A stretch of 64,000 nt of DNA, from positions 2,257,001 to 2,321,000 of the forward strand of contig CP126531.1 in NCBI GenBank assembly GCA_030167125.1, given 5' to 3'. Shown here one piece after another: positions 51,958 through 60,665 of this stretch (positions within the stretch are counted from its first letter, which is position 1; every line of letters begins with the position of its first letter). The stretch comes from Rhodanobacteraceae bacterium (GTDB lineage: Bacteria > Pseudomonadota > Gammaproteobacteria > Xanthomonadales > Rhodanobacteraceae). The position numbers were made by a program, and so were the translations under genes. The notes beneath the pieces are model-generated. The model did not search any database, was not told the DNA's origin, and saw nothing but the letters and a program-made list of their open reading frames with translations.

Positions 51958-54900
51958 TGCTGGAACGTCTGGTTGCATTCTCTCTGCGGTACAAGGTGCT
52001 GGTGCTGATCGCTTTCGTGGTGATCGGCTTTCTGGGTTTCCAGGCCGTGCGGCAGCTCCCCATCGACGCCTTCCCCGACGTCACGCCGGTGCAGGTCAAC
52101 GTGTACACGGAAGCGTCGGGTCTGGCTGCGGAAGACGTCGAGCAATTGCTGACCACGCCGGTGGAATCGGCGCTGGCCGGCTTGCCCAAGGTCCAGGAAA
52201 TCCGCTCGGTCAGCCTGTTCGGGTTGTCCTATGTATCGGTCTATTTCGACGACTCGATGGACATCTACTTCGCGCGACAACTGGTTAATGAACGCCTGCA
52301 ACAGGTGGGTGATCGTCTGCCGGCCGGTTACGGCAAGCCGGAGATGGGGCCGAACACCTCCGGTCTCGGACAGGTGTTCTGGTACACGGTCGAGCGTGCC
52401 GATACCAAGCTCAAGGATGCCGCCCAAGCCAAGGCGCCCAGCGACATGGACCTGCGCACGCTGCAGGACTGGACCATTCGCTTGATCCTGCGCACCGCGC
52501 CCGGCGTCGACGATGTCACCTCGTGGGGCGGCCAGGAAAAGCAGTACCAGGTCCGCATCGATCCCTTGAAGCTGATCGCGCACAAGCTCGGCTTCAAGGA
52601 TGTGATCGAGGCGCTGCAGGCGAACAACGCACAGGTCGGCGGCAACTTCATCAACGTCGGACGCGAACAATACCTGGTGCGCGGGCTCGGTCTCGTGCAG
52701 AACGCACAGGACATCGGCAACATCGTGCTGAAGAGCGAGGATGGCACCCCGGTGTACGTGCGCGACGTGGCCGAGATCACCGAAGCCGGCGCACCGCGCA
52801 CCGGTGCCGTCACCCGCGATGGCAAGGAGGTGGTGCTCGGCATGGCGCTCGCCCGCATTGGCGAGAACGCCAAGAATGTCGTGGATGCCGTCAAGGCCAA
52901 GCTCGATACCGTGCGCAAGGCGCTCCCCGCCGGCACCGTCGTGAAGCCCGTGTATGAGCGCACCGACCTGGTCAACGCCGCGGTGGACACCGCCGTGCGC
53001 GCGCTGATCGAGGGTTCGATCCTGGTCGCGCTGGTGCTGTTCCTGTTTCTGGGCGAACTGCGCAGCGCGCTGGTGGTGGTGATCGCGCTTCCACTCGCGA
53101 TGCTGATCGCCTTCATCTGCATGAACCAGGCGGGGCTGTCGGCCAACCTGATGTCGCTCGCAGGTCTCGCGATCGGCATCGGCATGATGGTGGACGGCGC
53201 GGTGGTGATGGTGGAGAACGCGTTTCGCATCATGGCCGAGCGCAAGGCGCACGGTCTGCCAGTGGACCGCACGGCCGCGGTGCTGGCGGCGGCGCGCGAA
53301 GTGGCCAACCCGATCGCCTTCGCGATCCTGATCATCATCGTGGTATTCCTCCCGTTGTTCAGCCTGCAGGGGCTGGAAGGCAAGATGTTCAAGCCGATGG
53401 CGTTCAACATCAGCTTCGCGATGGCGGGGTCGTTGATCCTGGCGTTGACCCTGATCCCGGTGCTGGCCGCGCTGGTGTTGAAACCGAAGGAAGAGAAGGA
53501 CACGCGTCTGGTGGCGTTTCTGAAACGCCATTACGCCACCGTGCTGGCGTGGTCGCTGGCGCGCAGGAAAACCGTGCTCGCCATCGCCGCCGGCGCCCTG
53601 CTCGGCAGCCTCGCGCTGTTCCCGTTCCTCGGCAAGGAGTTCATGCCCAACCTGAAGGAAGGCGCGATCATGTGGCGGATCACCTCGATTCCTTCCGCAT
53701 CGCTGGAGGAATCGATCGGCATTTCCAAGGAAGTCGCTGCGCTGGTCAAGCAGAAGTTCCCGGAAGTGGAAACGACACTTGCCATGATCGGTCGCGCCGA
53801 AAAAGGCGAAACCGCCGACGTCAACTACATGGAGGTGTACACCCCGCTGAAATCCAAGGATCAGTGGCGCGACGGGCAGACGCTGGAAAGCATCGAGGAG
53901 GCGATGCAAAAGGAACTGTCCGCGGCGCTGCCTACAGCGGTGGTGAGTTACACCCAGCCGATCCAGATGCGCATCGAGGAATTGATTTCCGGCGTGCGCG
54001 CCACACTGGCGCTGAAACTCTACGGCGACGACTTGGGCGAGCTAGACCGCCTGAGCGCGAAGATCAAGGACGCGCTGGCCGGCGTACCCGGCGTGGCGGA
54101 TCTCGCGCTGGAAGCCAATCTCGGCAAACCGCAGATCCGCGTCCAGGTGGATCGCGACGCGCTCGCCCGATACGGACTCAACGCCGACGACGTGCTCACC
54201 GTGGTCAAGAATGGCATCGGCGGCGAGCCCGTTTCCGTCCTGCTCGATGGCGTGAAACGTTTCGACATCACGGTGCAACTGGATAAGGCCGACAAGGCGT
54301 CCTTGCAGGCGATCGAGCGCATTCCGCTGCGCGCGCCCAATGGCTCGCTGGTGCAATTGTCCCAAGTCGCCAAGGTCAGCGACGCGGAGGGCTACTCGTT
54401 CATCCGTCGCGAACAGCTGCAACGCTACGCGGTGATCCAGATGGACGTGCGCGGCCGCGACATCAACGGCTTCGTCCAGGAAGCCAACGCGAAGATCGCC
54501 CAGCAGGTGAAGCTGCCGACCGGCTACTACACAGAGTGGGGCGGCGCGTTCGAGAACCAGCAGCGCGCATTGACGCGGTTGTCGCTGATCGTGCCGGTGA
54601 CCATCTTCTTCATCTTCGTGCTGCTCTACACCGCGTTCAATTCGGTGAAATACGCCGCGCTGATCCTGGCCAATGTGCCCTTCGCCATCATTGGCGGCAT
54701 CGTCGGTTTGGCGATCACGGGGCAATACCTGTCGGTGCCCTCGGCGATCGGCTTCATAGCCGTATTTGGCGTCGCGATGTTGAATGGCATCGTGTTGGTG
54801 AGCTTCCTGAATCAACAGCGCGAGAAAGGACTTGCCGTACGCGACGCCGTGATCTCGGGCACCGCGCTTCGCCTGCGTCCGGTACTGATGACCGCGAGCG

Positions 54901-55097
54901 TGGCGATCCTGGGGTTGGTACCGATGCTGCTGTCCAGCGGGGTCGGCGCGGAAACCCAGCGCCCGCTCGCCACCGTGGTGGTGGGCGGCCTCATCACCTC
55001 GACGTTGCTGACGCTGGTGCTGTTGCCGGTGCTGTACGACTGGATCGAGGAACGCGCCGCCCGGCGTCTGGCGAAATCACAGGAGGACACACCATGA
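51957..55097 (+). CDS. czcA: Heavy-metal RND pump CzcA-like
   Basis: 1046 residues from ATG at 51957 (GTG at 51954 is an alternative). HME-RND marks: IDAFPDVTPVQVNVYTEASGLAAEDVEQLL and TSWGGQEKQYQVRIDPLKL. Helix 4 reads GIGMMVDGAVVMVEN, with the relay Asp but without the DFG seen in classic CzcA, so metal choice is uncertain. It pumps divalent cations out of the periplasm or cytoplasm, driven by protons. The stop overlaps the PII-like gene (ATGA). Confidence 0.9.
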   Translation: MLERLVAFSLRYKVLVLIAFVVIGFLGFQAVRQLPIDAFPDVTPVQVNVYTEASGLAAEDVEQLLTTPVESALAGLPKVQEIRSVSLFGLSYVSVYFDDSMDIYFARQLVNERLQQVGDRLPAGYGKPEMGPNTSGLGQVFWYTVERADTKLKDAAQAKAPSDMDLRTLQDWTIRLILRTAPGVDDVTSWGGQEKQYQVRIDPLKLIAHKLGFKDVIEALQANNAQVGGNFINVGREQYLVRGLGLVQNAQDIGNIVLKSEDGTPVYVRDVAEITEAGAPRTGAVTRDGKEVVLGMALARIGENAKNVVDAVKAKLDTVRKALPAGTVVKPVYERTDLVNAAVDTAVRALIEGSILVALVLFLFLGELRSALVVVIALPLAMLIAFICMNQAGLSANLMSLAGLAIGIGMMVDGAVVMVENAFRIMAERKAHGLPVDRTAAVLAAAREVANPIAFAILIIIVVFLPLFSLQGLEGKMFKPMAFNISFAMAGSLILALTLIPVLAALVLKPKEEKDTRLVAFLKRHYATVLAWSLARRKTVLAIAAGALLGSLALFPFLGKEFMPNLKEGAIMWRITSIPSASLEESIGISKEVAALVKQKFPEVETTLAMIGRAEKGETADVNYMEVYTPLKSKDQWRDGQTLESIEEAMQKELSAALPTAVVSYTQPIQMRIEELISGVRATLALKLYGDDLGELDRLSAKIKDALAGVPGVADLALEANLGKPQIRVQVDRDALARYGLNADDVLTVVKNGIGGEPVSVLLDGVKRFDITVQLDKADKASLQAIERIPLRAPNGSLVQLSQVAKVSDAEGYSFIRREQLQRYAVIQMDVRGRDINGFVQEANAKIAQQVKLPTGYYTEWGGAFENQQRALTRLSLIVPVTIFFIFVLLYTAFNSVKYAALILANVPFAIIGGIVGLAITGQYLSVPSAIGFIAVFGVAMLNGIVLVSFLNQQREKGLAVRDAVISGTALRLRPVLMTASVAILGLVPMLLSSGVGAETQRPLATVVVGGLITSTLLTLVLLPVLYDWIEERAARRLAKSQEDTP

Positions 55098-55414
55098 AAG
55101 AAGTCAAAGCGTTTATTCATCGCGGCCGCATCGTCGACATCATCCACGCGCTGGAGGACGCGGGGTTTCGTTATCTGTCGGTGAGCGACGTCAAGGGCTT
55201 GCTGCAAGCGCTCAGTGTGCAGGAACAAACGTACTCCATGGAACTGGGCGAGCGGGTGACCAGACAGATCAAGCTCGAAGTGTTCTGCGAGGACGATCAG
55301 GCCGAACGCGCCGTGCAATTGATCCGCCTGCACGGGCGCACCGGTCAGAACGTCGCCGGCTGGGTGTACCAGAGCACGGTGGATCGCGCATGGCCGATCG
55401 ACGGCAACGGATAG
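55094..55414 (+). CDS. PII-like signalling protein of the metal-efflux-linked group (PII-NG)
   Basis: 106 residues with AGGAGG eight bases upstream and a 4-bp overlap with czcA. The fold follows PII: MKEVKAFIHRGRIVDIIHALEDAGFRYLSVSDV, then a T-loop region of about QALSVQEQTYSMELGER, then RQIKLEVFCEDDQAERAVQLIRLHGRTGQNVAGWVYQ. The conserved B-loop Gly-rich pattern of nitrogen PII is altered, and the T-loop Tyr51 region differs. PII proteins of this 'new group' are known next to RND metal pumps. It may sense metal, nucleotides or bicarbonate and regulate efflux. Role unproven. Confidence 0.75.
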   Translation: MKEVKAFIHRGRIVDIIHALEDAGFRYLSVSDVKGLLQALSVQEQTYSMELGERVTRQIKLEVFCEDDQAERAVQLIRLHGRTGQNVAGWVYQSTVDRAWPIDGNG

Positions 55415-55462
55415 GACCCGCGCGATTCAATGAAAGACCGCTCATCTGTCAGAATGGGGCGG

Positions 55463-56080
55463 ATGAGCGGTTGCGGATGCCAGCACGAAGCGCAGGATCG
55501 CGTTCAACGACGCGCATTGACGATCGCGCTCGGCTTGAACGCAACGATGTTCGTGGTCGGCATCATCGCCGGCTGGCTGGCGCATTCGTCCGGCTTGATG
55601 GCCGACGCGCTGGACATGCTGTCCGATGCCGCGGCTTATGGCATTGGCCTGATGGCGATCAATCGCGGCGCACGCTTCAAGTCCGGCGCCGCGATGATGA
55701 CCGGCACCATCATCTTGCTCCTTGGCGCCGGCGTGATCGTGGATGCGGTGCACCGCTGGATCGAAGGCAGCCATCCGCTCGGCCCGGTGATGATGATGAT
55801 CGCGTTCGTCGCCCTGCTGGTCAACGGCTCGGTGCTGTTGTTCGTGTTGAAGCCGTTCCAGAAAGGGGAAGTGCACATGCGTGCAATGTGGTTGTGCACG
55901 CGTGCGGACGTAGTCGCCAACTTGGGCGTGATTCTGTCGGGCGCGCTGGTGTTGCTGCTTCACTCGCCGATCCCCGACCGGATCATCGGCATCGCAATCG
56001 GCCTCTATGTCATCAAGGAGGCGATCGAGATCCTGCGCGAGGCGCGTGAGGCCGGCTCTGTAGAAGCAGTCAAGTCGTAA
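55463..56080 (+). CDS. Short CDF-family cation transporter lacking the C-terminal domain
   Basis: 205 residues from MSGCGCQHEAQDRV at 55463 (GGGGCGG before it); a start at 55430 would add 11 residues. Six membrane helices with SSGLMADALDMLSDAAAYGIG and MWLCTRADVVANLGVILSG, the D-x3-D type transport sites, in place of HxxxD. It ends soon after helix 6, so the cytoplasmic metal-sensing dimer domain is missing, as in one subgroup of cation transporters. A Cys-Gly-Cys N-terminus may bind metal. It follows the PII-like gene by 48 bp. Confidence 0.82.
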   Translation: MSGCGCQHEAQDRVQRRALTIALGLNATMFVVGIIAGWLAHSSGLMADALDMLSDAAAYGIGLMAINRGARFKSGAAMMTGTIILLLGAGVIVDAVHRWIEGSHPLGPVMMMIAFVALLVNGSVLLFVLKPFQKGEVHMRAMWLCTRADVVANLGVILSGALVLLLHSPIPDRIIGIAIGLYVIKEAIEILREAREAGSVEAVKS

Positions 56081-56090
56081 GCCGAACCCA

Positions 56091-56927
56091 TCACCAAAAG
56101 CTGAGCGTCAGCACGAGTACGGCGGCGACAAGACAGTAATAACCGAAGAAATGCCAGCGGCCATGCTCCAGCCAGCGCGAGAGCCAGCGCAGCGCCAGCC
56201 AGCCTGAGACGAAGCTGAAAAGCATTCCCAACAATCCCATGCCGAAGGCTCTGCCGGCCAGCGCGTCCGGGGCGGCATCCGCTTGCACCAGCCGCCAAGC
56301 TTCGCGCAGGACTACCGGCGGGGTCAGCACCACCGCCAAGGCGAAGCTGAACTCTTCCGCGCGCATGCGCTCGACGCCAAGAAACATCGCCGTCGAGATC
56401 GTTGCACCCGAACGGGAGAACCCGCGAAACGGTAGACATAAACCTTGAATCGCTCCAACCCATGCCGAGGCGCGGGTGGTCAGGGGCCGATCTGCGGTCG
56501 CTTTCCGGCTGGAGAGAAGGATGAGCGTACCGGCGGCTACCAATCCACTCGCGATCAGATAGGGATTGCCGAACAGTTGCTCGACTTGCGCATGGGCGTG
56601 TCTGCGCAACACCATTCGCTCGATCACCAGCAGCAATACCAGACCCACCACCCCGGTCGCAAAAGTCGCAATGATGATCAGCTTGGCTTGCTGTCTGAAC
56701 ACCGCGACGGAAGCAAAGTAACGCTCGCGCCATACCTTCCAGAAATAGCCGATGACCGCGAACATGGTGCCGGTGTGCAACATCACCAGCAGGAAGGTCA
56801 TCGCGGGCGCGGTAGGATCGAGGCCCAGCAATTTTTCGGCCATGATCACGTGGGCGGAGCTGGAAACCGGCAACAACTCAGCAAAGCCCTGGATGATCGC
56901 AAGTAGTACCACGTCCGGGAGGGTCAC
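56091..56927 (-). CDS. uppP: Undecaprenyl-diphosphatase (BacA/UppP family) in a metal island
   Basis: 278 residues, about eight membrane helices. BacA motif 1: AIIQGFAELLPVSSSAH (E in QGFAE). Motif 2 region: LPFRGFSRSGATIS, where the usual PG-x-SRS begins RG. It recycles undecaprenyl diphosphate to the monophosphate carrier used for cell-wall and glycan synthesis, and its loss sensitises cells to bacitracin. Its place between two metal-efflux units is unusual. The altered motif may mark a paralogue. It converges with the short CDF gene across 10 bp. Confidence 0.82.
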   Translation of the reverse strand: MTLPDVVLLAIIQGFAELLPVSSSAHVIMAEKLLGLDPTAPAMTFLLVMLHTGTMFAVIGYFWKVWRERYFASVAVFRQQAKLIIIATFATGVVGLVLLLVIERMVLRRHAHAQVEQLFGNPYLIASGLVAAGTLILLSSRKATADRPLTTRASAWVGAIQGLCLPFRGFSRSGATISTAMFLGVERMRAEEFSFALAVVLTPPVVLREAWRLVQADAAPDALAGRAFGMGLLGMLFSFVSGWLALRWLSRWLEHGRWHFFGYYCLVAAVLVLTLSFW

Positions 56928-57015
56928 TTTCGACCTCCGGGACGTGGACTGCCGGATGCAAGAATCGATGCTTCGTCCATACCCGGCTTCTTGTCAGAAT
57001 GTGCGGACAAGGACC

Positions 57016-57495
57016 TTACTTCATCGGTGTGATCGCCGTCACCCTGCTGTTTGCGCCGGCGGGATGCAGGGTGAAGTTGACCTTCTCACCGACTTTGACA
57101 CCTTTCAGCAAACTCGGCGGGTCGGCCTTGAAGGTCATGGTCATCGCCGGCCAATGGATCGACGCGATCGCCTGATGCTTGATCGTGACCGTGCCCTTGG
57201 CGGTGTCGATGGTTTCGATGACACCGGTGCCCTGTGCCGTCTGATGCGCACATGACATGTTCTTGCCCATCGGCATGCCGTGCTTGCCTTGGCCGCTCTT
57301 CATGTTCTTGTCCTTCATGCCTTGGTGCATCGGCATGCAGTTCATCATCATCATGCCGGAGCTGTTCGGGTGCATCGGCATGCCCTGCGTGTCCTGACCC
57401 ATCTTCACGCCTTGGGTGCCGGACGTGGCTTGCGCGAACGCGGGCGTGATTGCTGACATCAAGATGGCGCCCAGCAAAATGGAACGTGTTTTCAT
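57016..57495 (-). CDS. cusF: Periplasmic Met/His-rich protein with C-terminal CusF domain
   Basis: 159 residues. Signal peptide MKTRSILLGAILMSAITPAFA. Residues about 30-80 are Met-, Gly- and His-rich (GMPMHPNSSGMMMMNCMPMHQGM), typical of Cu/Ag chelating tails. Residues about 90-159 form the CusF fold with VTIKHQAIASIHWPAMTMTF, keeping the His, Trp and two Met ligands of CusF. CusF passes Cu(I) or Ag(I) to CusB/CusA. The Met-rich extension is longer than in CusF alone. ATGA overlap with cusA. Confidence 0.88.
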   Translation of the reverse strand: MKTRSILLGAILMSAITPAFAQATSGTQGVKMGQDTQGMPMHPNSSGMMMMNCMPMHQGMKDKNMKSGQGKHGMPMGKNMSCAHQTAQGTGVIETIDTAKGTVTIKHQAIASIHWPAMTMTFKADPPSLLKGVKVGEKVNFTLHPAGANSRVTAITPMK

Positions 57496-60400
57496 GGTGT
57501 GTTCTCCTCGGGTTGCAGTGAATGTTGCTCGTTGCGTGTGCGCAACCGCCGGCGTTCGAGCAACCGGAACGCCGTCGGGATGAACAGCATCGAAAGAATG
57601 GGCGACGTAACCATGCCGCCGACCATGGGGGCGGTAACGCTGCGTGCCAGCAGCGAACCTGTACCCCCGAAGACCATGATCGGCAGCAGTCCGAGCAGGA
57701 TCACGACTACGGTCATCGCGATCGGACGCACGCGCATCAATGCGCCTTCATGGACCGCCTCATCGAGCGCCGCGTAGGTCAGTTCACCCGCGTCCATCCG
57801 GCGCTGCCAGGCTTGTCGCAGATATAGCACCAGCACGATACCGAACTCACAGGTGATGCCGGCGAGGCCGATGAAACCGACCACGGTTGCGACCGACACG
57901 GCGTAGCCGAGCAGCCAGACCAGCCACAGCCCGCCGACCAGGCCCAGCGGCACCGTGGCCAAGATGATCAAGGCTTGCGCGGTATCGCGGAAGACCAGGT
58001 AGACCAGCAGGAAGACCACGATGATCGTCACGGGCACCAGCAGGTTCATGCGTGCCTTGGCGTGCTGCAGGGCCTGGAACTGTCCGGCCCAGTCGAGCGT
58101 GTAGCCGGCCGGCAGCGTCACCTGCTGCGCCACCGCGTGCTGCAGTTTGGCAACCGTGCCGCCGAGATTGTTGCTGGACGTATCGACGAACACGAAGGTC
58201 GTCGGAACGCCTTCCTCGCTCTGCACCATCGGTGGCCCGTTGGTGACATGGATGTCCGCGACCTGGCCCAGCGTCACCTGCACGCCCCCGGGCGCCACGA
58301 TCGGCAGCGAGCGGAGCGCCGCGACCGAGTCGCGTGTGGTGCGCGGGTAACGCAGCACGATCGGAAAGCGCTGCAAGCCCTGGATGGTCTGGCCAACGGG
58401 TTCACCGCCGACCGCTGTGGCAATCAGCGACTGGATGTCCTGCTGGGAGAGCCCATAGCGGGCAGCGGCGTCCGGACGAACCTTGATCCGCACATAGCGC
58501 CCGCCATTGGCGCGCTCGGCGACGGCCGAGGTAATGCCCGGTACGCCCTGCGCCACGCTGGCGATGTGGGTCGCGAGGCGCTGTAGTTCGCCAAGGTCGG
58601 GCCCCAGTACCTTGATGCCGATCGGCGACTTGATACCGGTGATCAGCATTTCGGTACGGGTGCGGATCGGGTACACGAACAGGTTGGAAAGGCCCGGCAC
58701 GTGCACCGCCTGATCCAGTTGCTGTTTCAGCTTGTCCATGGTCATGCCCGGACGCCACTGATCCTCCGGCTTGAAGGTGATCGTGGAATCGAACATCTCC
58801 AGGGGCGCGTTGTCGGTGGCGGTGTCGGCCCGGCCGGCCACGCCGAACACGTGCGCGACTTCCGGTACTGTCTTCAACATCCGGTCGGTCTGCTGCAGCA
58901 ACTGCGCGGCCTTGCCCGCCGAGAGGCCCGGCAGCGCGGTCGGCATGTACAGCAAGGTGCCCTCATCGAGCGGCGGCATGAACTCGGTGCCGAGTCGCGC
59001 CAAGGGCAGCAGCGCTGTCGCCAGTGCCAACACGGCGGCGGCGACGACCGTCCATGGCATCCGCATGGCCCAGGCCAGCATGGGCTCGTAGATCCAACGC
59101 ACCAGCCGGTTGACCGGATTGGCTTGCTCGTGCCGGATACGCCCGCGCACCAGATAACCCATCAGCACCGGAACCAGTGTGACCGACAAGGCGGCTGCAG
59201 CCGCGACCGAGTAGGTCTTGGTGAAGGCCAGCGGGTCGAACAGCTTGCCTTCCTCGCCGCCCAGGGCGAACACCGGAACGAACGACAAGGTGATCACCAA
59301 CAGGCTGACAAAACACGCCGGCCCGACCTCGGTCACGGCTTCGCCCACCAGCTTCCAGCGTTCGCGTGCGCCCGGTTCGAGCTGGTCCGGGTGCGCGTCA
59401 CGCCAGGCTTCCAGATGCTTGTGGGTGTTCTCGATCATGACGACCGCGGCGTCCACCATTTCGCCAACGGCAAGGGCGATGCCGGCCAGCGACATCAGAT
59501 TGGCCGACACGCCCTGGACATCCATCACCAGGAATGCCGTCAGGATTCCCAGCGGCAGCGTAATGATCGCCACCAGTGAGGAACGCAGGTGGACAAGGAA
59601 CAGCAGGCACACCAGCGCGACGATGATGAATTCCTCGACCAGCTTTTCGCCGATGTTCGTCACTGCCCGATGGATCAACTTCGACCGGTCGTAGGTGGTG
59701 ACGATCTTGACGCCCGGCGGCAGGCTCTTTTGCAACTCGGCGAGCCGCGCCTTGACGGCATTGATCGTATCCAGCGCATTCTTGCCGTGGCGCATGATCA
59801 CGATGCCGCCGACCACTTCGCCTTGGCCGTCCAACTCGGCGATACCGCGGCGCTCGGTGGGTCCGCGCCGGATGCTCGCCACGTCTTGCAACAGCACAGG
59901 AATGCCGGTCTTGCTGGTCGCGACCGGAATCCGGGCAAACTCCTCACGTGTCTGCAGGTAACCCACGCTGGTAACCATGAGCTCGGCCTCGCCCTGTTCG
60001 ATCACCGAACCGCCGCTCGCGCCGTTGGTTGCCTTCACCGCGTTCTCGACCTGCTGCACGGTCAGACCCCGCGCGGCCAGCGCCTCGGGATCGAGCACGA
60101 TTTGCCACGCATTCGTCATGCCGCCGACCGTGGCCACTTCCGCCACATTCGGCACGGTCTTCAGGCGATAGCGCAGGAACCAGTTCTGGAGCGCGGTCAA
60201 TTGGCCGAGATCGTGTTGGCCGCTGGAATCCGTGAGCGCGTATTCGTAGATCCAGCCAGCGCCGGTCGCGTCCGGGCCAAGCACCGGATCGACACCAGGC
60301 GGCAGCTTGCTGCGCGCCTCGTTGAGATATTCGAGCACGCGCGTGCGTGCCCAGTACAGGTCGGTGCCATCGGCGAACACGACGTACACGAAGGAATCAC

Positions 60401-60665
60401 TGAAGTTCGAAACACCGCGCACCGCGGTCGCGCCCGGCACGGCCAACATCGTGGTCGTCAACGGATAGGTCACCTGGTCCTCGACGATTTGCGGCGGCTG
60501 CCCGGGCCATGAAGTCTTGATGATCACTTCCGTCGGCGACAGGTCGGGGATCGCATCGAGCGGGATACGCAACAGCGAGATCGTCCCGGCAATGGCCAAC
60601 GCCACCGCGGCCAGCAGCACCAAGCCGCGGTTGGCAATCGACCAGCGAATAAGCCGTACGATCAT
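57492..60665 (-). CDS. cusA: Copper/silver HME-RND pump CusA
   Basis: 1057 residues. Begins MIVRLIRWSIANRGLVLLAAVALAIAGTISLLRIPLDAIPDLSP. Helix 4 reads GEMVDAAVVMIENTHKHLE, the signature of the monovalent Cu/Ag pumps (HME4), in contrast to the other HME pump at 51957. PGATAVRGVSNFSDSFVYVVF and YLRQAWQRRMDAG fit the family. It expels Cu(I)/Ag(I) with CusB and CusC. Strong coupling: overlaps cusB and the CusF-like gene by 4 bp each. Confidence 0.94.
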   Translation of the reverse strand: MIVRLIRWSIANRGLVLLAAVALAIAGTISLLRIPLDAIPDLSPTEVIIKTSWPGQPPQIVEDQVTYPLTTTMLAVPGATAVRGVSNFSDSFVYVVFADGTDLYWARTRVLEYLNEARSKLPPGVDPVLGPDATGAGWIYEYALTDSSGQHDLGQLTALQNWFLRYRLKTVPNVAEVATVGGMTNAWQIVLDPEALAARGLTVQQVENAVKATNGASGGSVIEQGEAELMVTSVGYLQTREEFARIPVATSKTGIPVLLQDVASIRRGPTERRGIAELDGQGEVVGGIVIMRHGKNALDTINAVKARLAELQKSLPPGVKIVTTYDRSKLIHRAVTNIGEKLVEEFIIVALVCLLFLVHLRSSLVAIITLPLGILTAFLVMDVQGVSANLMSLAGIALAVGEMVDAAVVMIENTHKHLEAWRDAHPDQLEPGARERWKLVGEAVTEVGPACFVSLLVITLSFVPVFALGGEEGKLFDPLAFTKTYSVAAAAALSVTLVPVLMGYLVRGRIRHEQANPVNRLVRWIYEPMLAWAMRMPWTVVAAAVLALATALLPLARLGTEFMPPLDEGTLLYMPTALPGLSAGKAAQLLQQTDRMLKTVPEVAHVFGVAGRADTATDNAPLEMFDSTITFKPEDQWRPGMTMDKLKQQLDQAVHVPGLSNLFVYPIRTRTEMLITGIKSPIGIKVLGPDLGELQRLATHIASVAQGVPGITSAVAERANGGRYVRIKVRPDAAARYGLSQQDIQSLIATAVGGEPVGQTIQGLQRFPIVLRYPRTTRDSVAALRSLPIVAPGGVQVTLGQVADIHVTNGPPMVQSEEGVPTTFVFVDTSSNNLGGTVAKLQHAVAQQVTLPAGYTLDWAGQFQALQHAKARMNLLVPVTIIVVFLLVYLVFRDTAQALIILATVPLGLVGGLWLVWLLGYAVSVATVVGFIGLAGITCEFGIVLVLYLRQAWQRRMDAGELTYAALDEAVHEGALMRVRPIAMTVVVILLGLLPIMVFGGTGSLLARSVTAPMVGGMVTSPILSMLFIPTAFRLLERRRLRTRNEQHSLQPEENTP

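Noticed and set aside
51891..53909. Long minus-strand open frame opposite czcA
   Set aside because: Shadow of the RND gene; similar antisense frames occur opposite every long high-GC gene in the window.
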